DNA of 55,788 nt from JACOZG01 sp964564105 (GTDB lineage: Bacteria > Patescibacteriota > Minisyncoccia > Phycocordibacterales > JACOZG01): assembly GCA_964564105.1 (NCBI GenBank), contig CAZLZS010000004.1:1-55788 (forward strand), read 5' to 3'. The translations under genes and the position numbers were made by a program. Shown one piece after another: positions 16,334 to 25,900 of the stretch (positions within the stretch are counted from its first letter, which is position 1; each line of letters opens with the position of its first letter). The notes beneath the pieces are model-generated. The model ran no database searches and was not told where the DNA came from. It worked only from the letters and a program-made list of their open reading frames with translations.

Positions 16334-17336
16334 TCAAAATCCGCACCACCCCCTTGTCCGCGTCCACTTCCACTATCATCCCATCTTTGAGTACCTGCGT
16401 GGCAATCTTAGTGCCGATAATACAAGGCTTGCCCATCTCGCGGGCGACGATAGAAGCGTGAGAGGTGATGCCGCCCTCGTCAGTAACGAAAGCAGCTGCT
16501 TTATGCATAGCTGGTAAAAAGTCAGGAGTAGTCATTGGCATAATTAAAATGTCACCAGCCTCTACTTTATTCAAATCCTTAAGTTCGTAGACAACTTGCG
16601 CTCGCCCCGTTACCTGACCAGAAGATGCTGACTGACCCCTAATTAAATCGCCAGCCATTTTAGCATAATCGACAATTTGGATATTATGGTCAGTACAGAA
16701 AGCACCAACTGAACCAGTGTAAAGTTTTTGTTGGTAATAAATGTAACCATTTTTTCTCTTTTTTAAAACACTGGCTGGTGGTTTAGAGTGACTGATCAGT
16801 TCTTCATACAACAGGAACGGTGCGTCGTCTTGATTAACGATTTGCTTGATAATCTCTTCTAATTTTAGACCAGCTTCATAAACCACCGTATCGGTGTCGG
16901 TACGCAATTGATACGCCTGTTTCTGGATCGATTCTTTAGCTCGCACACTGGCATAACCGCCGAGGACGCAGATGATTGCCAAATACGAAAAGAAGTCGGC
17001 AATGGCTATATATAATTCACTAAAAACGATTTGATCATTATGATGTTTGATTCTCTCCAAAAGATTTTCGGCTTTAGTTTGATAGTCTTTAGCTAACTGG
17101 AAAAAATAATTTTCATTAAGACCAAAATAATTAGCTAGGAGGTAACTATCTTGTTTGGTATCTGAATAATTGTAGTAAACACCAACTGCCTTGCCCGGAG
17201 TATAAATAAACATGGGTTCAAAAAAAGTGCTACCACCAGACAACTTTTCTAACCCATATCTTTCTCCCTCATACCAATATTGGCAATCAATCAAGAACAT
17301 CGATCGGTTCATGCATTTTCGATACTCCTGTTTCAT
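16317..17336 (-). CDS. Swivel-domain phosphotransfer protein, unit 6 (short helical part)
   Basis: 339 residues. The C-terminal swivel domain (about 250-339) keeps its His, H293, in ITSHASI within the conserved run EGGITSHASIVAREMGKPC. The N-terminal helical part is shorter than in the sister units, about 245 residues. It lies just after a 27-codon swivel remnant and overlaps the next swivel gene. No kinase domain is present. Confidence 0.75.
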   Translation of the reverse strand: MKQEYRKCMNRSMFLIDCQYWYEGERYGLEKLSGGSTFFEPMFIYTPGKAVGVYYNYSDTKQDSYLLANYFGLNENYFFQLAKDYQTKAENLLERIKHHNDQIVFSELYIAIADFFSYLAIICVLGGYASVRAKESIQKQAYQLRTDTDTVVYEAGLKLEEIIKQIVNQDDAPFLLYEELISHSKPPASVLKKRKNGYIYYQQKLYTGSVGAFCTDHNIQIVDYAKMAGDLIRGQSASSGQVTGRAQVVYELKDLNKVEAGDILIMPMTTPDFLPAMHKAAAFVTDEGGITSHASIVAREMGKPCIIGTKIATQVLKDGMIVEVDADKGVVRILNEQNV

Positions 17337-17342
17337 AAGAGA

Positions 17343-17426
17343 TTATCTCAAAATTTTCACCACCCCGTTGTCCGCGTCTACCTCCACCAAATCGCCGTCC
17401 TTCAAAACTTGGGTGGCGATTTTGGT
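17343..17426 (-). pseudogene. Orphan 3' fragment of a swivel domain
   Basis: 27 codons plus a TAA translate as the last part of a swivel domain, including TQVLKDGDLVEVDADNG, without any start or body. The fragment begins three bases after the RelE stop codon. It is nearly identical in DNA to the ends of the intact units, showing that a former swivel gene was replaced upstream by the toxin-antitoxin pair. Confidence 0.85.
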
Positions 17427-17428
17427 GC

Positions 17429-17680
17429 TTATTTATAAACATCTTTACGGTGACCAATTTTCAAAATGGTAATAACATCATCTTGAATATCAAATAAAAT
17501 CCGGTAATCACCAACGCGGAAACGAAAAGATCCTAAACGGGAATCTCTTAATTTGTCGGCGAAGTGGAGCGGGTTTGGTTGGGCGAGGTAAAAATTTAAC
17601 TTCTGGTCTATTTGTTTTCGAGTAGTCCAGTTGAATTTTTGAAACTGTCGAAAGGCCAATCGGACAAAAACCACTCTCAT
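17429..17680 (-). CDS. RelE/ParE-family toxin
   Basis: 83 residues with the RelE/ParE fold signature: basic N-terminus, RDSRLGSFRFRVGDYRILFDI with the typical R-x-G-D-Y-R strand, and a C-terminal IGHRKDVY that supplies the HRxxxY catalytic-type residues. RelE toxins cleave mRNA at the ribosome; ParE relatives poison gyrase. The HRK...Y ending favours RelE. It follows its antitoxin by six bases and ends at the swivel remnant. Confidence 0.85.
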   Translation of the reverse strand: MRVVFVRLAFRQFQKFNWTTRKQIDQKLNFYLAQPNPLHFADKLRDSRLGSFRFRVGDYRILFDIQDDVITILKIGHRKDVYK

Positions 17681-17686
17681 AAATTT

Positions 17687-17899
17687 TTAGAGGCGCAAAC
17701 GTTTCCTGACTTCGACTAGAGAAAACACCTTGCCTTCACGCGCTTCCTGCCGCGCGCGAGCAATCTCCCCCGGTAATTTCTTAGTCTGAGCCATTTCGAG
17801 ATCCTCTCTCATCCGTTCGTATTCTTCAAGCGGTAACACTACTACGCCCTTTTGTTTGGCCACTCTATTGAGAGAAAGGGTAATTGTTTTTGATGCCAT
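17687..17899 (-). CDS. Antitoxin of the RelE-type pair
   Basis: 70 residues from the ATG at 17899 (MASKTITLSLN); an in-frame upstream start at 17935 exists but would overlap the next gene. The protein has a Phd/YefM-like start with a LPLEEYERMREDLEMA helix and a basic C-terminal part that would bind the toxin. A TATGAT box (17912-17917) lies twelve bases upstream of the ATG. Role inferred from order, size and coupling to the toxin. Confidence 0.72.
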   Translation of the reverse strand: MASKTITLSLNRVAKQKGVVVLPLEEYERMREDLEMAQTKKLPGEIARARQEAREGKVFSLVEVRKRLRL

Positions 17900-17935
17900 A
17901 TTTTCTAGCTTATCATAAAATATTCCCGGGAGCAA

Positions 17936-19375
17936 TTACGATTTGTTCTTCTCCAAAATCCGCACCACCCCCCTATCCGCATCCACTTCCACCAAGTCGC
18001 CGTCTTTCAACAAAGTCGTAGCATCATTCACTCCTACCACGCAAGGAATGTTCAATTCTCGACTATTGATAGAAACATGCGAAGTTATCCCGCCATCTTC
18101 CGCCACAATCGCCGTGGCTTGCTTCATTATGGGGATAAAGTCCGGGCTAGTGTTAGCAACCACTAAAATTTCTCCCGTTCTAAACTTAGAGAAATCTTCG
18201 TGGCCAAATACTACCCGCACCCTCCCGCGGCCATGGCCATGGGAAGCTACGCGGCCGGATAGAACGGTCAGCTTATTAGATTGCTTAAAGTAGAGAGCGT
18301 AAAAAAACAACGTTTCATCTCCGATAAGTATTGACATCTCTGGGATTTTGCCGATAACGATCGACTGTTTAACTCTTTCGGCAACTAACTTTTTATCCAG
18401 TGGTTCTCCCGAGATAAATGCACCCATTTCTTCCGGTAATAAATCCCTCACTAACTCTTTTGACACTTTTTTTCTCGCGGCGATTTCGTCAAACACAAAG
18501 CTGGCCGACAATATCATTCGGTTCATCCTAAATTTATATAAGTCTTTCAAGGTTGATAATTGGGCGGCAATATCCGCGAGAATTCTTAATCTAGCGCCAC
18601 ACTTGCCAATAATTTTTTCGCGTTGTTTTTTGGTCTGGTTAAAAATGCTACCAATTTCTAAAATCCTTTCGGCCGGTTTCGTTTCAGCGGCGGCGAGGAC
18701 AGCTTGCCGATAATCGTTTACGGTTTTAATCGGCTCGCTATAATACCCCAGTCCTAACCAGTGATAATTTTCCCAAATCTTCCTAAGCGTTTTCTCGAAG
18801 TCGTTCGAGTCAAGCTTTGTTTTTTTCTGGTCTATTTGTACCGCTAGTTCCAAAACCGCTAATTCTTCTTGGCTAGCGTAACTAATTTGAACATCAACCG
18901 GCGCGTATTGTAGATAATCGCTACTGTTAACTTCGTTGCGATATTTATTCTCTATCTCCCATCTTAAACCACGATCGATATGTCTCAAGTAAGCGGCCAG
19001 CCGACCCAATATAGAAAACTGCGTGTAGTAGTATTGGATTAATTCATTTAATTCTTCAGATTTCAAATCAGCCAAGTTCAGCGATTCCAATTTCTGAACG
19101 ACGGCTTCTGAAATTTCCTCAATTAGCGCCTTGATTTTAGTAGGATTATTTCTATCGGCTGAAAAATGATTCAAAACAACGACAAAATCATCTTCATCTT
19201 TGGCGGCCAAATCCCACCGGCAAAGGTGATTTTGACATCGACCCACCGCGCTCACCAGGGGCCATTCTCCAATTTGAGAATACGGCTGAATGAGAAGATA
19301 AAGGGCGTGGTAATAAGAAGCCCGGCCACCTTCCGAGAAAAATTTATAATCCTTAAATTCGTCCGACTTTATCAT
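17936..19375 (-). CDS. Swivel-domain phosphotransfer protein, unit 5
   Basis: 479 residues: helical domain (about 1-385), then swivel domain (about 390-479) with His H433 in ITSHVSI. The helical part shares with its sisters a mid-domain Arg-rich helix (KDLYKFRMNRMIL) but is otherwise very different in sequence, which suggests a different partner or substrate. The start ATG overlaps the stop of a second swivel remnant, so expression may be coupled to the toxin-antitoxin pair upstream. Confidence 0.75.
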   Translation of the reverse strand: MIKSDEFKDYKFFSEGGRASYYHALYLLIQPYSQIGEWPLVSAVGRCQNHLCRWDLAAKDEDDFVVVLNHFSADRNNPTKIKALIEEISEAVVQKLESLNLADLKSEELNELIQYYYTQFSILGRLAAYLRHIDRGLRWEIENKYRNEVNSSDYLQYAPVDVQISYASQEELAVLELAVQIDQKKTKLDSNDFEKTLRKIWENYHWLGLGYYSEPIKTVNDYRQAVLAAAETKPAERILEIGSIFNQTKKQREKIIGKCGARLRILADIAAQLSTLKDLYKFRMNRMILSASFVFDEIAARKKVSKELVRDLLPEEMGAFISGEPLDKKLVAERVKQSIVIGKIPEMSILIGDETLFFYALYFKQSNKLTVLSGRVASHGHGRGRVRVVFGHEDFSKFRTGEILVVANTSPDFIPIMKQATAIVAEDGGITSHVSINSRELNIPCVVGVNDATTLLKDGDLVEVDADRGVVRILEKNKS

Positions 19376-19428
19376 CTAATTATTTTCACCACCCCCCTAT
19401 CCGCATCCACCTCCACCAAATCGCCGTT
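19372..19428 (-). pseudogene. Second orphan 3' fragment of a swivel domain
   Basis: Eighteen codons (GDLVEVDADRGVVKIIR at the end) and a TGA that overlaps the next ATG. The fragment's first bases overlap the TAA of the preceding RelE gene, so the toxin gene terminates inside swivel-domain DNA. Confidence 0.85.
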
Positions 19429-19702
19429 ACTTTCGATATGCCGAGCCGCGCCAATTGACTTCGGCCACGTCAACAAAGTGCGAATCAAAATCAATACTGA
19501 AAGTAATCCGCATCCGACCAACCCGAATTCGAAAATAACCTCCGTACGGCGGGTGCAATTTTTTCAAATCAACGTTAACGCTCTCTCCAGATATTTTTCT
19601 AAGCGCAGTAGTAATCGCTCCTGTCACAACAGTATCCGATAAATGGTTTTTACGAAGAAATTTAAGTGATTCTCGAGATAGAACAATTTCCCATTGATTC
19701 AT
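19427..19702 (-). CDS. RelE-like toxin, second pair
   Basis: 91 residues with RelE-superfamily pattern: a SRESLKFLRKN helix near the N-terminus, then LHPPYGGYFRIRVGRMRITFSID, the R-x-G-x-x-R strand typical of the fold. It is not closely similar to the 17429-17680 toxin, so the two pairs were gained independently. Overlaps its antitoxin by four bases. Confidence 0.78.
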   Translation of the reverse strand: MNQWEIVLSRESLKFLRKNHLSDTVVTGAITTALRKISGESVNVDLKKLHPPYGGYFRIRVGRMRITFSIDFDSHFVDVAEVNWRGSAYRK

Positions 19703-19896
19703 ACGGAGACGTGAATCTTCTTGCCTGGCGAGCGGTCGGCACGGCGCAATATTTTTTCAATCTCGCGCTGTTCTTTTTTACTTACAGCCGGCAAAGCTAA
19801 GGCCCGCAACTTCATCAACTCCGAAGTCAGGGCATCGCGGACGCTTTCTGCGACAATCTCTCGTAGGTTATCCTTATTTATAGTTAAACTTTGCAT
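19699..19896 (-). CDS. Antitoxin, second pair
   Basis: 65 residues from the ATG at 19896 (MQSLTINKDN), which lies seven bases after a TAGACT box (19904-19909); a longer in-frame version starting at 19932 is less likely. A helical N-terminal part with NLREIVAESVRDAL and a basic tail fit small antitoxins that wrap RelE toxins. The gene starts 33 bases after the end of the 2249-residue gene. Confidence 0.7.
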   Translation of the reverse strand: MQSLTINKDNLREIVAESVRDALTSELMKLRALALPAVSKKEQREIEKILRRADRSPGKKIHVSV

Positions 19897-19928
19897 ATCG
19901 CCCAGTCTAACACGACCAGCGTCTCTAA

Positions 19929-22900
19929 TCAACCTGTCTTTTTGAGTATCCTCACCACTCCCTTATCCGCATCCACCTCCACCAAATCGCCGTCTTTCAA
20001 AACTTGGGTGGCGATTTTTGTACCGATAATGCAGGGCTTGCCCATTTCGCGGGCAACGATTGAAGCGTGGGAAGTAACGCCACCTTCGTTGGTGACGAAC
20101 GCCGCCGCTTTTTCCATAATCGGCACGAAATCTACTGAAGTCATAGTCGTAACCAAGATGTCGCCCGGGGTTAATTTGTCAAAATCACGAGAACTTAAGA
20201 TAATTTTAGCTGGACCGCGCACCACTCCCCAACTAGCGCTGAATCCTTTTATCACTGAATCAGTTGGAGTAGACGTTGGAACACCGCTAACCTGCACGAC
20301 AACATAATTCTCAATATCTATCAGGGTTTTGCCATTCAAATCTATTCGTTCACCGTCTCTAGTCACATAAGCGCCAATCAGTCGCCGTTCAGTCTGGATA
20401 TCGTCAAATTTTAATTTCTGACCGGTCACCAGTGCTTCCATCTCTTCAGGTTTCAAATAGAAGCAATCGCGCCACGAAGACAGACCAGCGCGCTTGGCCA
20501 ACTTCGCAAAAATCGGCCGGTAATCAAACGAGACGCGGCTGAAAACATTTTTGCGAAATTCGTTTAGGTAAGTGCCTTCGGCGACGATTTGCGCCAAAAG
20601 AGTAATTTTTGGATCGTTAATTTCTTTCAGTTTGGTTCTCGCTTCTTTGACTCGCGAATTATGCTCTTTTTCCAACCTCGCAATCTCGCTCGCACAATCC
20701 TTAGTTAAAGCGTTTTTCAATTGAGCTTGAGTATTTTTAATGGTCCACGGTTCATCGCAAAAATTGACCGGGATCATGCCGTATTTATCGAGCCACTTGT
20801 TGAGTGCTTGTTTGATCGTTGGTTTAACGAGTTTCTTTTGCTGGATTTTCTGAGCAATTTCTAACAAGTCCAACTGACTGGCAAAAAGTGGTGTGTGCTC
20901 CGCCGGATAGGTCACTGTGGCAATAATTCTAGGGATTTCTGCGTCAGAATATCCTTTAGCTTTAAGCGCTTCGGTTAAACGATCGGCACCACTGCGTCCG
21001 AGCACGACGGTAAAATAAAGACCGGCGGTGAATCGAGTATAATCTTCGGTAAATTTCTGCCAGTTTCTTAACGTCAGATTTTTGAGACAAGCGTTAAGAG
21101 ACGATATTAGCCGCTTGGCATATTTTTCGTAATCGGATTTTAATTTAGAGATCCGGCGAAGAGAATTTAGATAAGCAAAAACCGAATCGGCGACCTCTTT
21201 ATTGTTTTGCTGGATCAAAAGACAATGCGTGTGCGTGCCGTCAACAGTCAAAAAAAGAAGACGAAGCGGTACGGGTATTCCATAATCAAGATTGTAATGG
21301 TAGTGTCCCTCATTGCTCAAAAACTGATGCCAAGCCGACATGTTGCGTGTTACCGACAAATGCCACTCATCGCCACCGATGGAAATGGTGCTACCCTGAC
21401 TAGCACTACTCGCCCCGGCTCGCTCAAGTATCTTCACCACGCCATTATTTGCATCAACCTCAATTAGATCTCCGGTTTTGATGGTCAAACTACTTTCCTG
21501 GGCCGCGGTTATGCAGGGAATTTTGAGCTCACGAGACACTATCGCCGCGTGGGAAGTCACACCGCCTTCGTCGGTCACAATCGCCACCGCCTTCTTCATC
21601 GCAATCACATATTCCGGGCTGGTGTGGTGGGCCACCAAAACTTCCCCCTTTTGTAACAAACCAAGTTCATCTGGTCGGTGTATTACCCGTGCTCGACCGG
21701 TCACCGCGCCCCGGTAGGCCGGTAAACCATTCGACTCATTTTTGTCTACTATGGCAGTTACCCCGAGTTCACGCGTAGCCAAATCTTCTATTTTTTTCTG
21801 GTCGCTAAAAACATTGATTATACCATCCCTAAACAAAATAGCATGGCGTTTTTTACGTTCACCAATATCGCTCGGCAATGTTCCAGTTTCCAAAAAGTTA
21901 ACGATCTCCTCATCAAGTAGGTTAACGGCGTCAATCGGTTTAACTCCTACCCGGCGCGCTATTTCTTCGTAACAAGGCTCAATGTAATAAAGGGCCAAAC
22001 GCCATTTATCAACCCGTTCATCTCGTAAGTAAGTATAAAGATGAACGGTTTCAATCAATCGCTGCAAATCTTGATCGGGTTTTATCTCTGCCAACACTTT
22101 TTGATAGTTCTTCTGACGTTCAGTCAACCCTTTTTCTTTGGCCTCCAGCTCGACCCTGGGGTTTGTGATACCTGACAAATGTTCCTTAAAATCCTTTTCG
22201 GTCCACGGTTTATCACCAATGTTGTAGATGGGAAGCCAAAACCATTTCTTGGTGTGTGTTTTGAGATGTTGACTAGGGTTAGGCCGCCCGGCAATTTTCA
22301 ACAGCTCAATTTGTTGCAATGACATACCATTGTGGCGAGTGGGAGTTGAAATGGTCTCAAGCCAGCGATTGGCTTTCTTTGGGTTTAGAACAGTTAATTC
22401 TTCAAGCAGACGCGGCGCTAAAACCAAATCCACGCTCCAGGGCGAAAAAGCATACATCACATAGTTAGCGTAGATTTTTGAATAATTTTTAAACCATGAG
22501 ATTAGTTTTTGGTTATTCCACTTTTTGATATCGGATTCAAAAACCTCTTTGGAAACCGACAAATAGATACTGGCCGTATCATAAAATTCCTGTTCTTGAT
22601 CAGTTGGGCTTTGGGCTAACAAATAATCGCCTAACTGATTGAGCATAGGCAACCACTCGTTCTCACGCAGATAATATGAGTATTTATTTTCGTCAGCAGG
22701 AAGCACTAGCATCTCGTTGACTTTGATCTTTCTGTCCTGGGGTAGGCCGGTGGTCAAAAAGGGCCAGAGAAAAGAAATTCTTTGGATTGTGTGCGGCCGA
22801 GTAAATACCTTAGTCCATTTTGGATTTCCAGATGTTTCCGCTTTCTCCAAAATCCTCACCACGCCAGTATTGGCGTCTACTTCCACAAAATCACCATCCC

Positions 22901-25900
22901 TAATCACCTCGGTAGCGTTTTTCGTTCCGATAACACAGGGTTTGTCCAACTCCCGAGAAATGATGGCGACGTGACAGGCGATTCCGCCCTCGTTCGTAAC
23001 TATGGCCGCCGCCTTTTTCATTATCGGGATAAATTCAGGACGAGTCATCGAGGTTACTAAAATATCCCCTTCGGTGAACGAGTGAAATTTTCTGGGGTCA
23101 TAAATTATCCTAGCAAATCCTTGGGCCTTGCCTTTGTTTGCAACTGTGCCAGTTACACTTTTTTGATCACCCCTCGGTTTTTCTAAGGTTTTTGACTCGG
23201 CAAATTCTTCTTCCAGATCCTGATACTTCTCCACGTAGTCATCGCCATAGTACAAGTTTACAAAGTCACCTCGCCTTTTTTCGATATTTTCAAGCTTGTT
23301 CAATATAAATTCTTTACCCCCTGATACTTCGTGGGCATAAGAGATAAAAGACAAATTCTCTTTTATTCCCCAGCTTTTGTAGAGCGCGCGAACCGATTCG
23401 TTTAACAAAACATCCAACTTGTTTATTAGGGGTTTTCTATCATCTCTCAACTCAATTATCCAACTTAGGAAGTCAGCGACGAGCTTTTCATCGAGATTAA
23501 GTTTGTTCCAGAGCTTTTTCTTTACTTCGGTTTTTTTCTTGATCTCAATTTTTGATAATTCTATTTCTTTCCTTATCGCTCCAAGGTCCAGTTCAGACAA
23601 TTTCTTCTTAACCTCTTCCGTCGTGGGTGCCGCTGAATAGCCAGTATAAATATGTTTTAAATAATCTGGACTGTTGGCTTCATTTATAATTTCTATATCA
23701 TTCTTCAAATCAAATGACGGAAAATCATATATTTCCGAAACCTTAAATATTTTTTCGAAATCCAAATTAAATCCGTTTTCTGTGTATGTCTTTTTAGTGA
23801 TATCCGAATCTAAAAAATCAATAAACAGGGTTAGTGCTACGAGTTCGTGTAAATATTCTTCAGAAGTTTCGAGTATCTTCAATAAACCAGACTCCTCGCT
23901 GGGTTTGTCTCTGAAATAATTCTTATAGAACGAGTCTACTCTGTTTTTTATTGCCTTATACCGGTCATAAATTTTATCTTTATAATCTGGATTTTTGATA
24001 TATCTTCCTATTGCTTTTCGCGAAATCTCCAGATATTTATTCAAGCTAATATAGTGAGTAAACAAATCGCCGTTTTTGATACTAAGAACCGGGTAGATTC
24101 CCTCTTTTTTCTCAAAATCCTCGTCGTAAAATCTTAACCAATCAGTCATCAAAAATAATGGGATAAATTTCCCCCTGATAACCAGTAGTTCATCGTTTCC
24201 AATCTCCTTTTTAAATTTCTTAACCAAAGATTCCTCCTCTCCCGCCCGCTCGATGATTTTTACAATTCCCTTATCCGCATCTACCTCCACCAAATCGCCG
24301 TCTTTCAAAACTTGAGTGGCAAATTTGGTCCCGATGATACAGGGTTTTTTCATTTCCCTCGCCACGATCGCGGCGTGGCAGGTGATGCCGCCTTCATTGG
24401 TTACAAACGCGCTAGCTTTTTGCATGATGGGCAAAAATTCTGGTCGAGTCATTGAAGTCACGAGGATGTCGCCCAGCTCGATTTTGTGAAAGTCGTCCTC
24501 CGCCAACACCACCTTTACTCTGCCACGGACACAACCGTCCGAAGCCGAATAACCTTTAACAACATTACTCAGTGTCGTTTTTTCAAAAATCTTTGCCAAT
24601 TTTTCTAGATGATCACTTTCAGTAGTGATTTGATAGCCCTCATTAACAAACACCCAAACACTCTCTTTGTTTCGACTTTTTACCGAAGTTTTTAGGTCTT
24701 TGGTTGGTTTTCCGTCAATTAGATTCAGTACCTCCTCAGGCGTAAGGTCTAGAAGCTCTTCCGCCGCCCAACCTTTAACTTTTTTTGTCAATAGTTCGGT
24801 GAGTTTTTGGAGAGCATAATTAAGACGCAAAACATTGGCCTTTCTCTCATCCTGAATAGCGATGAGCGACTCAATCATTCCAACGAAACATGTTAGTTCG
24901 TTCGGATTTTTAGCTTTTAGAAAAAGATTTTTCTTATCAACTAGCTCATGTTTTCCTGTTTTGAGACCCGCTCGTTCTTTTTTTAGATCGCTAATTACCA
25001 ATCGGGGTAAATCAAAATAACTACCTTTGACCCAATAATATTTCGCTAAAACTTTTGCTAACTGTTTATCGGTTTTAGCGGCTTTTAATTCTCCTTGGTA
25101 TTTATTTACGAATGAGAGTGAACTGGGCTGCAACAGCAAATTTATTTCTTCTGATTTCAAATGTGGAGCTAATTCTTGAACATAGTCCGCAATCCAATAA
25201 TTATCATTGGTGATGGTTGAAACTTCAGTAATGTAGCCATAAGATTGAGCGCGAATGGCTTGATCAACCACGGCAACAAATTTTGATCGGATCAATTCTA
25301 GATCAGCGGTTTCAAGATTCCAATATATGTCCGCCGCTAGTGATATCAAACCTTCTGTCTCTTTCCAAAAATTATTGGAATATTTTTCTATCCAATCCGA
25401 GCCTTTCTTGTTTTTTTGGATGAGATTATGACCGATAGCTTTAAAATCTCGCGGATCATAGGACCATTGCATATACTGATCATGGTAAGTAGCCAAGCCC
25501 AACTTAAAACCAATTTCATGCACTGAAGAAACACCGGATGCCGCGGCAATGCCTTGAGGAGCCATCAATAATAGATGTGATTTAATGCCTTTTGGATACC
25601 AAGAATTATTAGCGAGAATATAGTCTAGATATTTATCAACAATCCCATTATCGTGTTTGTAGTCCTCGACAGTTGGGAAAATACCAAATCTAGTGTTGGT
25701 TAAAATTGTTTCCGGCAGCATTTGTTTTTGCAGCGTCGTAATCGGACGGGATTGAACAATAAAGAACTTTTCCTTTTCAAACGCCCACTCGATGTCGCAG
25801 GGGAAACCGTAATGGGATTCGATTTTGAGAATTAGATCGGAGAGTTCAAAAATTTGCGAGTCAGAAAGCGTGGGTGGCTCACCATGCTCTTTGGGCACAT

